64,000 nucleotides of DNA from Nitrospirillum amazonense (lineage in GTDB: Bacteria > Pseudomonadota > Alphaproteobacteria > Azospirillales > Azospirillaceae): NCBI RefSeq assembly GCF_007828045.1, contig NZ_VITN01000002.1:62001-126000 (forward strand). Reading direction: 5' to 3'. Under the pieces are notes generated by a model. The model searched no databases. It saw only the letters and a list, made by a program, of their open reading frames with translations, and was not told the origin of the DNA. Both the position numbers and the translations under genes were made by a program. Positions 1-8,959 of the stretch are shown in pieces (the first letter of the stretch is position 1; the number at the start of each line of letters is the position of its first letter).

Positions 1-65
1 TCCGCCGGCCTGGCTTCCTCACTGCGCCCTGCGGTGCTCGTTCCGGCGGCCCCGCTTGGGGCCTA

Positions 66-96
66 CAGCGACCCGAGTCAAAGTCTCGGGTCGCTG
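66..96 (-). terminator. Hairpin downstream of the metallophosphoesterase gene
   Basis: A perfect 12-bp stem (66-77 with 85-96, arms CAGCGACCCGAG and CTCGGGTCGCTG) encloses a 7-nt loop directly after the stop codon of the minus-strand gene. There is no T-run on either side, so intrinsic termination is only probable. Confidence 0.45.
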
Positions 97-97
97 A

Positions 98-1087
98 TTA
101 ACCGAGGGTGGCGTCGACGACGGCCAGGGGGCCGGCCTTCTGGCGGTAGGTGACGGTGGTGACGCCCAGGGCGCCACGCAGCTTGTCCGCCGGCAGCTTC
201 ATGGGCCCCGGCGACGGGGCGCTGCCCGGCGATGGCTGGGGGAAGGCCGTGGAACGCGCGGTGTGGAAGGCCACGCTGCCCTCCACCTTCTGCAGGATCT
301 GGTGGATATGGCCGTTCAGCACGGTGACGCTGCCGAAGCGGGCCAACAGGCCCAGCGCCCGGGCGCCGTCGTCGGTGCCCCAGCCCCATTCCGGGTAGAC
401 CGTCCATAGGGGGATGTGGGCGAAGACCACCACGGGCGTGCTGGCCGACAGGGCGCGCAGATCCCCGGCCAGCCAGGCCAGCTGATCCTCCCCCAGGTTG
501 CCCAGGCCGCCACCCTTCAGGTTCACGACATTGACTAGGGCCACGAAGTGCACGCCGCCGTGGTCGAAACTGTACCAGCCGGCACCGAGCGCCCTGCCAT
601 TGGGCCCCGTGCCGTACCGCGCCAGGTAGGCGGCGCCCATGCCGTCGTCCAGCACGTCATGCTCGCCGGGCACAAAGAAGACGGGCACGCCCAGGTCCTT
701 CAGCGCCTGGTCGGCGGCGTCGAACTGTTCGTCCCGCGACAGGTGGCTGATGTCGCCGGTATGGATGACGAAGGCGGGTTTGGTGGGCAGGCTGCGGACA
801 CCGGCCACCGCCTCGCGCAAGGTCGCCAATGCGTCGGGGTTGGCCGGCTTGTCGAACCCGACATGGCTGTCGCTGATCTGGACGAAGGTCAGGCCGGCCT
901 GGGCCGGCGCTGTGGTCTTTGTGGCGGCCGGCGCCGCTTGGGCACCGCCGCCAATCAGGCCGGCCGTCAGCGGCACGCCCCCCGCCACGCTCCATACCAG
1001 GCCGGTGCCGGCCCAGGCCATGCACTTCAGGGCGCCCCGGCGCCCCGCGTCGATCTCATCCGCAGGCAATGAAGGTTGGTGGGCCAT
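98..1087 (-). CDS. Tat-exported calcineurin-like metallophosphoesterase
   Basis: 329 aa. The N-terminus has a twin-arginine stretch (GRRGALK) followed by a hydrophobic segment and an Ala-rich linker, suggesting Tat export to the periplasm. The calcineurin-like phosphoesterase motifs are in order: DSH (D73, H75), HTGD (D112), GEHD (141-144), AHIP near 223 and NGHIH near 258. These form a two-metal phosphatase centre. In most family members the third motif is GNHD; here Asn is replaced by Glu, which may change metal choice. The substrate is unknown. It lies convergent to nothing in the window and shares strand with the LacI gene 77 bp upstream, so it could be the last gene of that unit. Confidence 0.85.
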   Translation of the reverse strand: MAHQPSLPADEIDAGRRGALKCMAWAGTGLVWSVAGGVPLTAGLIGGGAQAAPAATKTTAPAQAGLTFVQISDSHVGFDKPANPDALATLREAVAGVRSLPTKPAFVIHTGDISHLSRDEQFDAADQALKDLGVPVFFVPGEHDVLDDGMGAAYLARYGTGPNGRALGAGWYSFDHGGVHFVALVNVVNLKGGGLGNLGEDQLAWLAGDLRALSASTPVVVFAHIPLWTVYPEWGWGTDDGARALGLLARFGSVTVLNGHIHQILQKVEGSVAFHTARSTAFPQPSPGSAPSPGPMKLPADKLRGALGVTTVTYRQKAGPLAVVDATLG

Positions 1088-1164
1088 GCTGCCGCTCCCC
1101 TGGAAAAGGTGGTTCCAGGAGGCAAGACCGGCCGGTGCCCCGGCTTATTCCCGACCGACGGAAA

Positions 1165-2217
1165 TTATTTTCCGGAGGGGGCCGCCGTCGACTCGCGTTC
1201 CACCAGCGTGTGGCGCAGCAGCTGCTGCGCCGGGGCGCCGGTGCCGCCGCCGCGGCGGCGCTTGACCTCGTCCAGCAGCATGCTGACGGCGGCGCGGCCC
1301 ATGGCGGCGATGGGCTGGCGCACGGTGGTCAGAGCCGGCCAGATGGTGCCCGCGATCAGCGTGTCGTCGAAGCCGGCGATGGACAGGTCGATCGGCACGT
1401 TCAGGCCCAGGCGGTGGGCCGTGGCCAGCACGGCGGCGGCCATGTCGTCGTTGGCGGCGAAGATGGCGGTGGGCCGGTCCTTCAGGGCCAGCAACTTGTC
1501 CGCCGCCGCCAAGCCGGAACGGTAGTTGAAGTAGCCCTGCTCAACGGGTGCCGCCTTGGGATCCAGCCCCGCCTCGCCGAGGGCGTCCAGGAAACCGTGC
1601 AGACGCTGGTCGCTGACGGTCTGGTTGGGGTGGCCCTTGATGAAGCCGATGGTACGGTGGCCCAGTGACAGCAGATGCTGGGTCATGCGGTGGGCCGCCT
1701 TGTAATTGTCGATGCGCACGGTGGCGACATCAGGGCCCGGCTGGCCGGCGGCCACGGCCACGGCGGCCACGCCTGACTTGGCGATTTCCGCCAGGATGCT
1801 TTTGGCCTCGCACAGCGGCGGCGGCAGGACCACGCCATCGACGCCGCTCTGCAGCAGCTTCTGCAGGGCCGCCTTTTCCGTGGCGGCGGTGGCGCCGCAC
1901 TTCTCCACCACCAGCTGGTGGCCGGTCTTGCTGCTTTCGTCGAGCGCGCCCAGCAGGAATTCGCTCAGGAAGGCGACGCTGGGGTTGCTGTACAGCAGGC
2001 CGATACGGAAGGTTTCAGACCCGGCCAGGCGGCGGGCCGCCGGGTTGGGCGTGTACTTCAGTTCCTGGATGGCGGCCATCACGGCGGCGGAGGTGGCCGG
2101 CGTGACGTTGTTCTCATTGTTGATGACGCGGGACACCGTCATCGGGGAAACACCGGCGCGTGCCGCCACCTCACGAATGGTGACCCCCTGCGAACTCCGC
2201 CCACGCCGCTTTTCCAT
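1165..2217 (-). CDS. LacI-family transcriptional regulator (sugar locus 1)
   Basis: About 350 aa. The N-terminal LacI helix-turn-helix is clear (VTIREVAARAGVSPMTVSRV), followed by the hinge (NPAARRLAG) and a periplasmic-binding-protein-like effector domain (IGLLYSNP, GFIKGHPNQ, IFAANDDMAAA, LTTVRQP). The ATG at 2217 is preferred because GGAG and AGGAAG lie just upstream; an in-frame ATG at 2250 has no ribosome binding site. It sits beside the GH31-GH35 operon on the same strand. A site resembling the operators of that operon, TGATAGCAGTACCA at 2271-2284, lies just upstream and suggests autoregulation. Inferred role: sugar-responsive repressor of the locus; the effector is unknown. Confidence 0.9.
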   Translation of the reverse strand: MEKRRGRSSQGVTIREVAARAGVSPMTVSRVINNENNVTPATSAAVMAAIQELKYTPNPAARRLAGSETFRIGLLYSNPSVAFLSEFLLGALDESSKTGHQLVVEKCGATAATEKAALQKLLQSGVDGVVLPPPLCEAKSILAEIAKSGVAAVAVAAGQPGPDVATVRIDNYKAAHRMTQHLLSLGHRTIGFIKGHPNQTVSDQRLHGFLDALGEAGLDPKAAPVEQGYFNYRSGLAAADKLLALKDRPTAIFAANDDMAAAVLATAHRLGLNVPIDLSIAGFDDTLIAGTIWPALTTVRQPIAAMGRAAVSMLLDEVKRRRGGGTGAPAQQLLRHTLVERESTAAPSGK

Positions 2218-2270
2218 ACGCTTCCTGCTCCGCTTATCGGATCCGCGCATCCACTGCCGGTTTGCATGGG

Positions 2271-2284
2271 TGATAGCAGTACCA
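2271..2284. promoter_or_regulatory. Candidate LacI-family operator upstream of the LacI gene
   Basis: TGATAGCAGTACCA matches 11 of 14 positions of TGATACCGCTACCA found at 7331-7344 upstream of the GH35-GH31 operon. It lies 20-70 nt upstream of the regulator's possible starts, which fits autoregulation. The call rests on hand comparison only. Confidence 0.4.
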
Positions 2285-2528
2285 TTGGGATTTGCGCAAT
2301 CGCCTGCTCACAATTTTGTGTAAAAACTGGCAGGGATGCAGGCCTGCGGGGGTGTTTGATGCCGCTTTACATGGGTAGGCGGCGTTAAAGTGGCGCCAAT
2401 ACAGGGCTATGGGAATCGCAACTTGGCCTCGGGGCCTGCCGGCGAGTCGGCAAGGGGCCCCGCCGCCTTGCCAAATCTGCAAAGCGGCGGGGTCGTTCCC
2501 GCTTAAGGACTTGACCGTGCTCGCGTTT

Positions 2529-5456
2529 TTACACCTTGGCCCGCGTTACCGTGACGGCCTGCCCGGTGTAGCGAACCGTCTGGTCAGGCTTGGCGGTGAA
2601 GTCGGCCGGGGCCGCCCCGCCATCCCTGCCATTGGAAGTGGGCCCGACGAAGCGGACATTGATCACACGATCCTGCACCATGCCGGGGAAGCTGCCGGCG
2701 CGGGCGCCGATGGTCAGCGTGCCCGACGCCTGGTCGAAGGACAGCGGGATGCGGCTGAAGGCGCCGTGCTCATAGCCGTAGGTCGTGCCCTCGTCCTCAT
2801 AGAGGTCGAAGTGGCCGTCGGCGCCGGTGTAGACGACGACGGTCAGTGGCGCGTCCGGCATCTGTCCCGTGTACTGGGTCACCGGCGCCGTGGGCACGAT
2901 GGACCCGGCACGGACGAACAGGGGCATGCGCCTCAGGGGCGCGTCGGCGGCGATGCGCTGGCCGCCGTCATAGAGCTTGCCGGTCTGGAAATCATACCAT
3001 TGCGCGCCTGAAGGCAGATACACGGCCCGGCTGCGCGCCTTGTAGTCCGTCACCGGCGCCACCAGGAAGGCATGGCCGAACAGGTACTGGTCATTGATGT
3101 CCCATACCTGGCGATCGGCCGGGAAGTCCATCACCAGGCCGCGCATGATGGTGCCGTCGCGGTGATAGGTGTCGGCCGCCAGGGTGTAGATGTAGGGCAT
3201 CAGGCGGTAGCGCAGCTCGTCATACCAGACCAGGCTGTCGTAGACCTCCGACCCCTTGGGCGCGAGATTATAGATTTCGCGGTACGGGAACTCCCCATGC
3301 GAGCGGAACAGGGGGGAAAAGGCGCCGAACTGGAACCAGCGCAGGTTCAGCTCCCGCCACTCCGCCACGTCGGATGCCTTGGGATTCTTGGTCGAATAAC
3401 GCTTTTCCAGCGCGAAGCCGCCGATGTCCGTCGTCCAGTTGGGCACGCCGGACAGGGAGAAGTTGACGCCGGCCGAGATCTGGTTGCGCAGATCGGTCCA
3501 GCGCGAGGCGACGTCGCCGCTCCAGCTGGCCGCGGCGTTGCGCTGCTGTCCGGCGAAGCCCGAGCGGGTCAGGATGAAGGCGCGCTTGTCGGGGTTAGCG
3601 GCGCGATTGCCCTCATACACCGCCTTGGTGTGCATCAGCGGGTAGGAATTGAAGAACGCCGCCGACGGGCCCATCGCCGTGGGGCCCATGCGCAGCATGC
3701 GCTCCGGAATGTCGAGGTTGGAGTGGGTATCGGGTTCCGATGCGTCCAGCCACCAGGCGTCGATGCCCAGCTTGTTCAGGTTCTCATTGATCTGGCGCCA
3801 ATAGATCTGCCGCGCCTCCGCCGAATAGGGGTCGTAGAAGGCGTTCTCATAGCCTTCCTTGCCCACCCAGTCGTGCTCATGCACCTCGACATTGCGGCGG
3901 TAGATGTGGCCCTTGGCGTCCAGCTCCTTGTAGTTATCCGTGGTGGGGTAGAATTTGGGCCACACGGAAATCATGAAGTGGGCGTTCTGGGCGTGCAGGG
4001 TATCGACCAAGCCTTGCGGGTCGGGGAAGCGGGTGGGGTCGAACTTGTGGCTGCCCCAGTCGTCCTCACGCCAGTAGAACCAATCCTCGACGATGTTATC
4101 CAGCGGCAGCTTGCGTTTGCGGAACTCCGCCACCGTGCCGGTCAGCTCGTCCGCCGTCTTGTAGCGCTGGCGGCTCTGCCACAGGCCGTAGGCCCAGCGC
4201 GGCATCATCACCGCCTTGCCCGTCAGCTGGCGGTATCCCGCGATGACGTCGTCCATGTCCTTGCCCGCCACGACGTAATAGTCGATGGCGCGCGCGACGT
4301 CCGAGGTCAGCGACAGCTCGTGCCGCTCCCCATCCGGCAACGGGTTCTGATGCATCAGGGAGATGAAGCCCCCTTCCGGCACCCATTCCACCCTCAGCGT
4401 CTGGGCCTGGCCCGCCACCATGGGCAGATCGAAATTGTGGTACCAGGGGTTCCAGTCCTGGCGCCAGCGGTCCATCACCACCTTGCCGTCCAGCGTCACC
4501 TTGAAATAGCCGCTGGCATAGACCTGGAAGCGGTGAACGCCATCCACCGGGGACTCGATCTTGCCTTCCCACACCACGGACTTGTCCTTGGTGGCGCGTT
4601 GCTTGGCATTCACCCGGCTGCCACCGACCTCTTCCGGCCAGGCGGCCAGATCCTTGATGTACTGGTAATTGATGTCGCTTTCGACGCGGGTCAGCTTCAG
4701 CTTGCCGTCCTGATAATAGCGGGCGGTCAGGCCGCCCTCCTTCCCGTCGGCGTCATAGAGCTTCAGCTCCTTGGACATCAGCGGATATTCGCGGGCGTCG
4801 CCGAAGCGGGTGATGCCGTTATTGTCCCACAGCACGCCGTAATTGCGCGTCGACACCACGAAGGGGATGCCGATGTCCATATTGTGCTGGGCGAGTTCGA
4901 TGTCCTCGCCGTTGTAGTTCATCTGGGCGTTCTGGTGCTGGCCCAGGCCGTAGAAGCCCTCATCCGTGCCGCGGTTGAACTGCTGGCGCACCTGGAAGAA
5001 GCCGGCCTCGCCCGTGGGCAGGGTGGCGGGCGCGAAGCCGCCGCCGTCCACCGCCGTCAGCAGGGGCTGCCCCTTGGCGTCGAAGACGTTGACGGCGCCG
5101 CTGGCGACACTGACCTCGGCCCGCAACTGCGGCGTGGTCAGGACGATCTGGCCGCCGTGATCCGCCACCTGAAAGCCGCCGGTGGCGGGCTTGGCCACGG
5201 CCATCAGGCTGGCGGGCAGATCCAGGCTGTCACCCGGCACGGCGGTGACGTGGACGATGCGGTCGTTGATGACTTGCAGCCGCACCTTCTTGACGGCGGC
5301 ACCGGTGACCGTGACCACCACGCCGTCGGCGGTTTGCTGGAAGGACGGCGATGCCATGGCGGCGACGTCGGACGGGGACTTGGCGGCCTCGCAGGAGGCG
5401 AGCAGCAGCACGGGCACCAAGGCGGCGGACGCCAAGGCCCAGGAACGAACGTTCAT
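2529..5456 (-). CDS. GH31 alpha-xylosidase, outer-membrane lipoprotein with PA14 insert
   Basis: 975 aa. It starts with a lipoprotein signal peptide (lipobox LLASC, Cys22), so it is anchored in the outer membrane or periplasm. After an N-terminal beta-sandwich comes a PA14-like insert (about residues 270-390, WEGKIESPVDGVHRF ... VEWVPEGG), then the GH31 barrel from about 400. The nucleophile is D571 in WWLDASEPD and the acid/base D648 in WSGDVASRW. The layout (lipoprotein, PA14 insert, WLDASEP) matches characterised alpha-xylosidases acting on xyloglucan oligosaccharides, such as the Cellvibrio japonicus enzyme. It is 76 bp downstream of the GH35 gene on the same strand, so the two probably act in sequence on galactosylated xylose side chains. 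GGAGA lies 7 nt before the ATG. Confidence 0.93.
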   Translation of the reverse strand: MNVRSWALASAALVPVLLLASCEAAKSPSDVAAMASPSFQQTADGVVVTVTGAAVKKVRLQVINDRIVHVTAVPGDSLDLPASLMAVAKPATGGFQVADHGGQIVLTTPQLRAEVSVASGAVNVFDAKGQPLLTAVDGGGFAPATLPTGEAGFFQVRQQFNRGTDEGFYGLGQHQNAQMNYNGEDIELAQHNMDIGIPFVVSTRNYGVLWDNNGITRFGDAREYPLMSKELKLYDADGKEGGLTARYYQDGKLKLTRVESDINYQYIKDLAAWPEEVGGSRVNAKQRATKDKSVVWEGKIESPVDGVHRFQVYASGYFKVTLDGKVVMDRWRQDWNPWYHNFDLPMVAGQAQTLRVEWVPEGGFISLMHQNPLPDGERHELSLTSDVARAIDYYVVAGKDMDDVIAGYRQLTGKAVMMPRWAYGLWQSRQRYKTADELTGTVAEFRKRKLPLDNIVEDWFYWREDDWGSHKFDPTRFPDPQGLVDTLHAQNAHFMISVWPKFYPTTDNYKELDAKGHIYRRNVEVHEHDWVGKEGYENAFYDPYSAEARQIYWRQINENLNKLGIDAWWLDASEPDTHSNLDIPERMLRMGPTAMGPSAAFFNSYPLMHTKAVYEGNRAANPDKRAFILTRSGFAGQQRNAAASWSGDVASRWTDLRNQISAGVNFSLSGVPNWTTDIGGFALEKRYSTKNPKASDVAEWRELNLRWFQFGAFSPLFRSHGEFPYREIYNLAPKGSEVYDSLVWYDELRYRLMPYIYTLAADTYHRDGTIMRGLVMDFPADRQVWDINDQYLFGHAFLVAPVTDYKARSRAVYLPSGAQWYDFQTGKLYDGGQRIAADAPLRRMPLFVRAGSIVPTAPVTQYTGQMPDAPLTVVVYTGADGHFDLYEDEGTTYGYEHGAFSRIPLSFDQASGTLTIGARAGSFPGMVQDRVINVRFVGPTSNGRDGGAAPADFTAKPDQTVRYTGQAVTVTRAKV

Positions 5457-5491
5457 GGCGATTCTCCGCGGGAGAAGGATCGGAAAGGCGG

Positions 5492-5524
5492 GATCCGGCC
5501 CGGCCCCGGAGGCCAGGCCGGATC
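5492..5524 (-). other. Intercistronic hairpin between GH35 and GH31 genes
   Basis: A perfect 9-bp inverted repeat (GATCCGGCC at 5492-5500, GGCCGGATC at 5516-5524) with a 15-nt loop lies in the 76-bp gap of the operon. No T-run follows, so mRNA processing or stabilisation is as likely as attenuation. Confidence 0.4.
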
Positions 5525-5532
5525 AACCGGGA

Positions 5533-7185
5533 TCAGTAGGTGGCGAACCGCACCTTCAGGATTTGGGGGATGGAGGTGAAGTTCAGGCCGTAGTCGGTCT
5601 GGTCACCGTTCCACAGGCGCTCGAACACCCACTTGCCGTTCTCAAAGTGCCCCTCCTCCACGCTGGCCATCATGAAGCCGTTCTTGCCGGCCTTGGTGGT
5701 CTGGGCGAAGTCGACGCGGGCGTGATAGCCGGCCACCAGGTACTCGTTGGGCGCCAACTCGGCGATGACGACGCCGCCGCAGGGCTTGTCGTTGCCGGTG
5801 GGCTTGGCCTCGCCGAACTGCGGCAGGCCATAGCCGACGGTGACCTTGTACGGCCCAAGGTCCAGCGTGTTGCTATGCTCGTCCGTCGGCTCCGAGGCAC
5901 CCCAGACCTTGCCCTTGAGACTGAGGGCCGCCAGTTCGCGGTTCAGGGAGCCCAGCAGCTTGAAGTTCATGGCGAAGGGTTCTAGCGCCTCCGCGTCGAT
6001 CTTGGCCGCCCCCAGCGGGTAATTCACATAGCGGGTGTAGTCGATGCCGAAGGGCGCGAAGCCGATGCCCTGGTGGCCCAGGGTGGCGAAGACATAGCGG
6101 GCGTAGACGCTGTCGTTGCCCGTCTCGGCCACGAACAGGGCGTTGTCCGGCCGCTTATACTGCTCCAGCGTCTTGGTATAGAAATCGTAGCCGCGCTCGT
6201 AGATGTCCGGCCCGATCAGGTCGATGTTGGGGGCCGCCGCCTTCCAGATGTCCAGCACGTTCCAGGTGGGGCCGCCGCTGGAATAGGTGTAGGGGTCCTG
6301 GTCCTTGAACGGGTCGCGCAGGGCCGCGTTCACGTACATGGGGATGGGGTATTCGGCCTTGCCAGCCGCCGCCACCTGATCGACGAAGCGGGCGACGTAA
6401 TAGGCGTGGAAGAACTCATCCGCGTCCTTGCCGAACACGTCCTTCCAGGTACCGGGCTGCTTCTTCAGCGCCTTCACCAGATCGTCGGGCACCTTGCCAT
6501 CGAACACCTTCTGCGCCATGGGGCTGAAGTCGCGGGTGGCGCGATAGGTGCCGGTCTCATTCTCCACCTGCACCATCAGCACCGTGTGCTGCTGGCCGTC
6601 CACCTGCTTCAGATGGCGCATGAAGGCGACGAAGGCCTTCCTGTCGGCGTCCAGCGTGGCGGGGGCCAGCGGCGAGAGGGAACCGCGCATGATCCCCTTG
6701 GATTCCACGACGCGGGGGAAGCGGTCGTTGTCCAGCTTCACCCAATCCGGGGCGTAGGACGGGCTATTGTTCTTCCATGTGCCGAACCACAGCAGCACCA
6801 GGTGCTTCTTGTGCTCGCGCGCCTGGGCCAGCAGGGTGTCGAGGAAGCTGAAGTCGAATTTGCCTTCCGTGGCCTCGATCTGCTGCCAGGCGATGGGCAT
6901 GAGCAGGGTGTTGGCCTGCACCTGGTCCACCGCCGGCCACACCTGCGGCAGCGCCGAGGGCCAGTTGCTGGAATTGTTGGCCTGGGCGCCCAGCACCAGG
7001 TAGGGCGCCCCATCGACCATCAGGGCATAGCGGCCGTCCTCGCGCACCAGGCGCGGCATCTCGGTGCTGTGCCCATCCGCGGCTTGCGCCCCCGAGGGGT
7101 GCGCCATGGGGGCCAGGCCGGCCAGCATGGTGGCCGCCATCAGCAGGGAACGCCCAGCCTTCGTCATGTTCGAAACGCGCATCAT
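5533..7185 (-). CDS. GH35-type beta-galactosidase with DUF5597 C-terminal domain
   Basis: 550 aa with a Sec signal peptide (cleavage near AQAADG), hence periplasmic. The family A glycosidase signature is present: acid/base E210 in QVENETG and nucleophile E354 in FVAETGND, 144 residues apart. The C-terminal third is the DUF5597 beta domain usual for this branch, as in the Cellvibrio japonicus xyloglucan beta-galactosidase. Expected role: removal of galactose from xylose side chains, exposing xylose for the GH31 enzyme encoded next. GGGAGG lies 8 nt before two adjacent ATG codons at 7185 and 7182. It is the first gene of the operon, and two LacI-type half-sites lie about 120-160 bp upstream. 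Confidence 0.9.
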   Translation of the reverse strand: MMRVSNMTKAGRSLLMAATMLAGLAPMAHPSGAQAADGHSTEMPRLVREDGRYALMVDGAPYLVLGAQANNSSNWPSALPQVWPAVDQVQANTLLMPIAWQQIEATEGKFDFSFLDTLLAQAREHKKHLVLLWFGTWKNNSPSYAPDWVKLDNDRFPRVVESKGIMRGSLSPLAPATLDADRKAFVAFMRHLKQVDGQQHTVLMVQVENETGTYRATRDFSPMAQKVFDGKVPDDLVKALKKQPGTWKDVFGKDADEFFHAYYVARFVDQVAAAGKAEYPIPMYVNAALRDPFKDQDPYTYSSGGPTWNVLDIWKAAAPNIDLIGPDIYERGYDFYTKTLEQYKRPDNALFVAETGNDSVYARYVFATLGHQGIGFAPFGIDYTRYVNYPLGAAKIDAEALEPFAMNFKLLGSLNRELAALSLKGKVWGASEPTDEHSNTLDLGPYKVTVGYGLPQFGEAKPTGNDKPCGGVVIAELAPNEYLVAGYHARVDFAQTTKAGKNGFMMASVEEGHFENGKWVFERLWNGDQTDYGLNFTSIPQILKVRFATY

Positions 7186-7303
7186 CGGCAGGCCCTCCCA
7201 AGCCCGTATCTCTATTATTCAGGGCGCCGGTCACCCAGCCCCATCCCATCCAACACTGGCCGCATTTATATGATCATAGCGGCCCGGGCGCGATCATACG
7301 CGT

Positions 7304-7344
7304 TAGCGGTATCAAATCAATCCGCATGTCTGATACCGCTACCA
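7304..7344. promoter_or_regulatory. Paired LacI-type operators upstream of the GH35-GH31 operon
   Basis: Two 11-nt arms form a perfect inverted repeat: TAGCGGTATCA at 7304-7314 and TGATACCGCTA at 7331-7341, 16 nt apart. Each is also a LacI-like site with a central CG; the centres are 30 bp apart. The right site extends to TGATACCGCTACCA (7331-7344), and its ACCGCTACCA core recurs exactly at 13949-13958 before the second receptor gene. Confidence 0.6.
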
Positions 7345-7458
7345 AGGCCGCATGTCGGCCTCCGCCCTTACTTTTGGCCTAGCCGTTCGCGCCCACCCCA
7401 GGCGATCCGCCGCTGTTGCCGATGCGGTCGGCCCCTCGCATAGTGGGTTTCATGCCCC

Positions 7459-8016
7459 TTGCCCCAGCCGAAAAGCCTAGCCGTGCCCCGTCTTGATCCC
7501 CATCGCAGCACGCTTGCCGTGATCGACCTGCAGGCCCGGCTGATGCCGGCCATCCAGGGCGGCGGCGGCGTGGTAGCCAACACCCGGTGCCTGCTGGCCG
7601 CCGCCGGGCTGACGGGCATTCCCGCCCTGTTCACCGAGCAGAACCCGCGCGGTCTGGGCGCCACCGTGCCGGAATTGGCGCCCGCCGCGTCATCGGTGAT
7701 CGCCAAGATGACCTTCGACGCCACGCCGGCGCCCGGCTTCCTGGACCGCCTGCCCCCGGACCATGCCGTGGTGCTGACGGGGTGCGAAACCCATGTCTGC
7801 GTGCTGCAGACGGCGCTGGGGTTGCTGGAGCGGGGGCGCCGCGTCTGCGTGGTGGAGGACGCCGTGGGCTCGCGCACCGCGGAGAACAAGGCCGCCGGCC
7901 TGCGCCGCCTGGCGGCCGAGGGGGCGGAGATCATCACCACGGAAATGGCCGTGTTCGAATGGCTGGAAAGCGCGGAACATCCGCGCTTCCGCGAGGTCAT
8001 CGCCCTCATCAAATAG
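7459..8016 (+). CDS. Isochorismatase-like cysteine hydrolase
   Basis: 185 aa from a TTG start; a GTG at 7483 is an alternative and neither has a strong ribosome binding site. The fold is the YcaC/isochorismatase type: Asp in AVIDLQ, Lys in IAKMTFD and the catalytic Cys in ETHVCV, giving the usual Asp-Lys-Cys triad. No signal peptide is seen, so it is cytoplasmic. The substrate is unknown; the family hydrolyses small amides and enol ethers. It is divergent from the GH35 operon, and the shared intergenic region carries the LacI-type sites, so it may belong to the same regulon. Confidence 0.82.
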   Translation: MPQPKSLAVPRLDPHRSTLAVIDLQARLMPAIQGGGGVVANTRCLLAAAGLTGIPALFTEQNPRGLGATVPELAPAASSVIAKMTFDATPAPGFLDRLPPDHAVVLTGCETHVCVLQTALGLLERGRRVCVVEDAVGSRTAENKAAGLRRLAAEGAEIITTEMAVFEWLESAEHPRFREVIALIK

Positions 8017-8100
8017 AAGGGCATTTTCTTGCGCGGGGCCGCCCCCGCAGCCTGGGCAGGACAAACGGTCGCAGCGACCGGAACCGCGAGTATGTGAGGC

Positions 8101-8133
8101 GCCGTCCGGCGGCCCACCAGGCCACCGGACGGC
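8101..8133 (+). terminator. Probable terminator after the cysteine hydrolase gene
   Basis: A perfect 9-bp stem, GCCGTCCGG (8101-8109) with CCGGACGGC (8125-8133), is followed by TTCCTTGACT. It lies 85 nt after the stop codon. A separate 15-nt palindrome CGGTCGCAGCGACCG lies at 8066-8080. Confidence 0.5.
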
Positions 8134-8269
8134 TTCCTTGACTCTCACCTGGCACCGTCAAGGACCTGGCCACCGTCTAGTTTCCTACGTCCAGGCCAAA
8201 CAAAATGGCCGGAATAACGCGGGCTTCGCCGCTCCCGGCTTCAGCGGAGCTGCGTCTTCCAGTCGGTGA

Positions 8270-8644
8270 TAATTGTCATATTTAGCAGATTCGTGTGGCC
8301 GCAAGGTATTTTGTGAAAAAGGCGCATATTTGATTTTATCGTCCAACAATGAGTCTTTCTATTATTTCGAATCTACGTTCTATTTCGGTTATATCATCTG
8401 AAGTTTGGAAGTGACCTAACAGGGGCTCACAATTTTTCAGCAATGAAGGCTGCCATTTTGACGTGTGGATCCTGAAGCCGTCGCCGGCAGTTTCCCTTAG
8501 CGATCTCCGATGGGGCCATAGGCGGCGGCAAAGGGCTTGACCGCGCCCAATTCGCGAGAACGTGCCCGGTCCTTCCCTCATAAAACCAGGCAAGTCAATT
8601 GCTTGGCATGGGTTGGTGGGTTGAGCAATCAGGCAGGCGCACAT
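8270..8644 (-). other. AT-rich intergenic stretch with a doubtful coding remnant
   Basis: The gap 8017-8959 is mostly non-coding. The part near 8270-8420 is clearly richer in A and T than its surroundings. A minus-strand frame (8644 down to 8336, 102 codons) ends with a plausible charged helix (DDITEIERRFEIIERLIVG) in exactly that AT-rich part, while its N-terminal half looks like frame noise. It could be the C-terminal end of a decayed, transferred gene. I do not recognise the family. Confidence 0.2.
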
Positions 8645-8786
8645 CCCGCCCGCCCTCTCCCGAAAGGGGCGGGAAAGGGACGAAAACCCCTCTAAAAGGG
8701 GCGCCTGTGCCCTTATCGCAACACATACCTATAGTTGAACATATTGATTTTGCTGATAAATCCGTAAAATCGCCACGCCTGCGGAG

Positions 8787-8866
8787 GGACCGTTACCAAT
8801 TTTCATGGGAGCGCTAACATTCTCTCGTTGCAGGCCCGCATGAATCTCCATATGCATTTATATGAC
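8787..8866 (+). promoter_or_regulatory. Conserved promoter/operator block of receptor gene 1
   Basis: This 80-nt block aligns without gaps to 13947-14026 before the second receptor gene, with 14 mismatches. It contains ACCGTTACCA (8789-8798) and a near-palindromic LacI-type operator ATGGGAGCGCTAACAT (8805-8820; 12 of 16 positions symmetric, central CG). A candidate -35 TTGCAG (8828-8833) and -10 TATGCA (8851-8856) are 17 nt apart, just downstream of the operator, which fits repression. Confidence 0.65.
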
Positions 8867-8959
8867 TACGGCGTGACGCATGAAAACGGCACTCCGGGCC
8901 AAAACGCGCGCGGGCCTTATTGACCCGCGAGAATAAGATATCCAGGGAAGGGAAACGCC

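Noticed and set aside
3072-5579. An 835-codon plus-strand frame antisense to the GH31 gene
   Set aside because: It mirrors the GH31 coding sequence; its composition is low-complexity (His, Gly, Val, Leu, Arg), typical of shadow frames in high-GC DNA, and no domain is recognisable.
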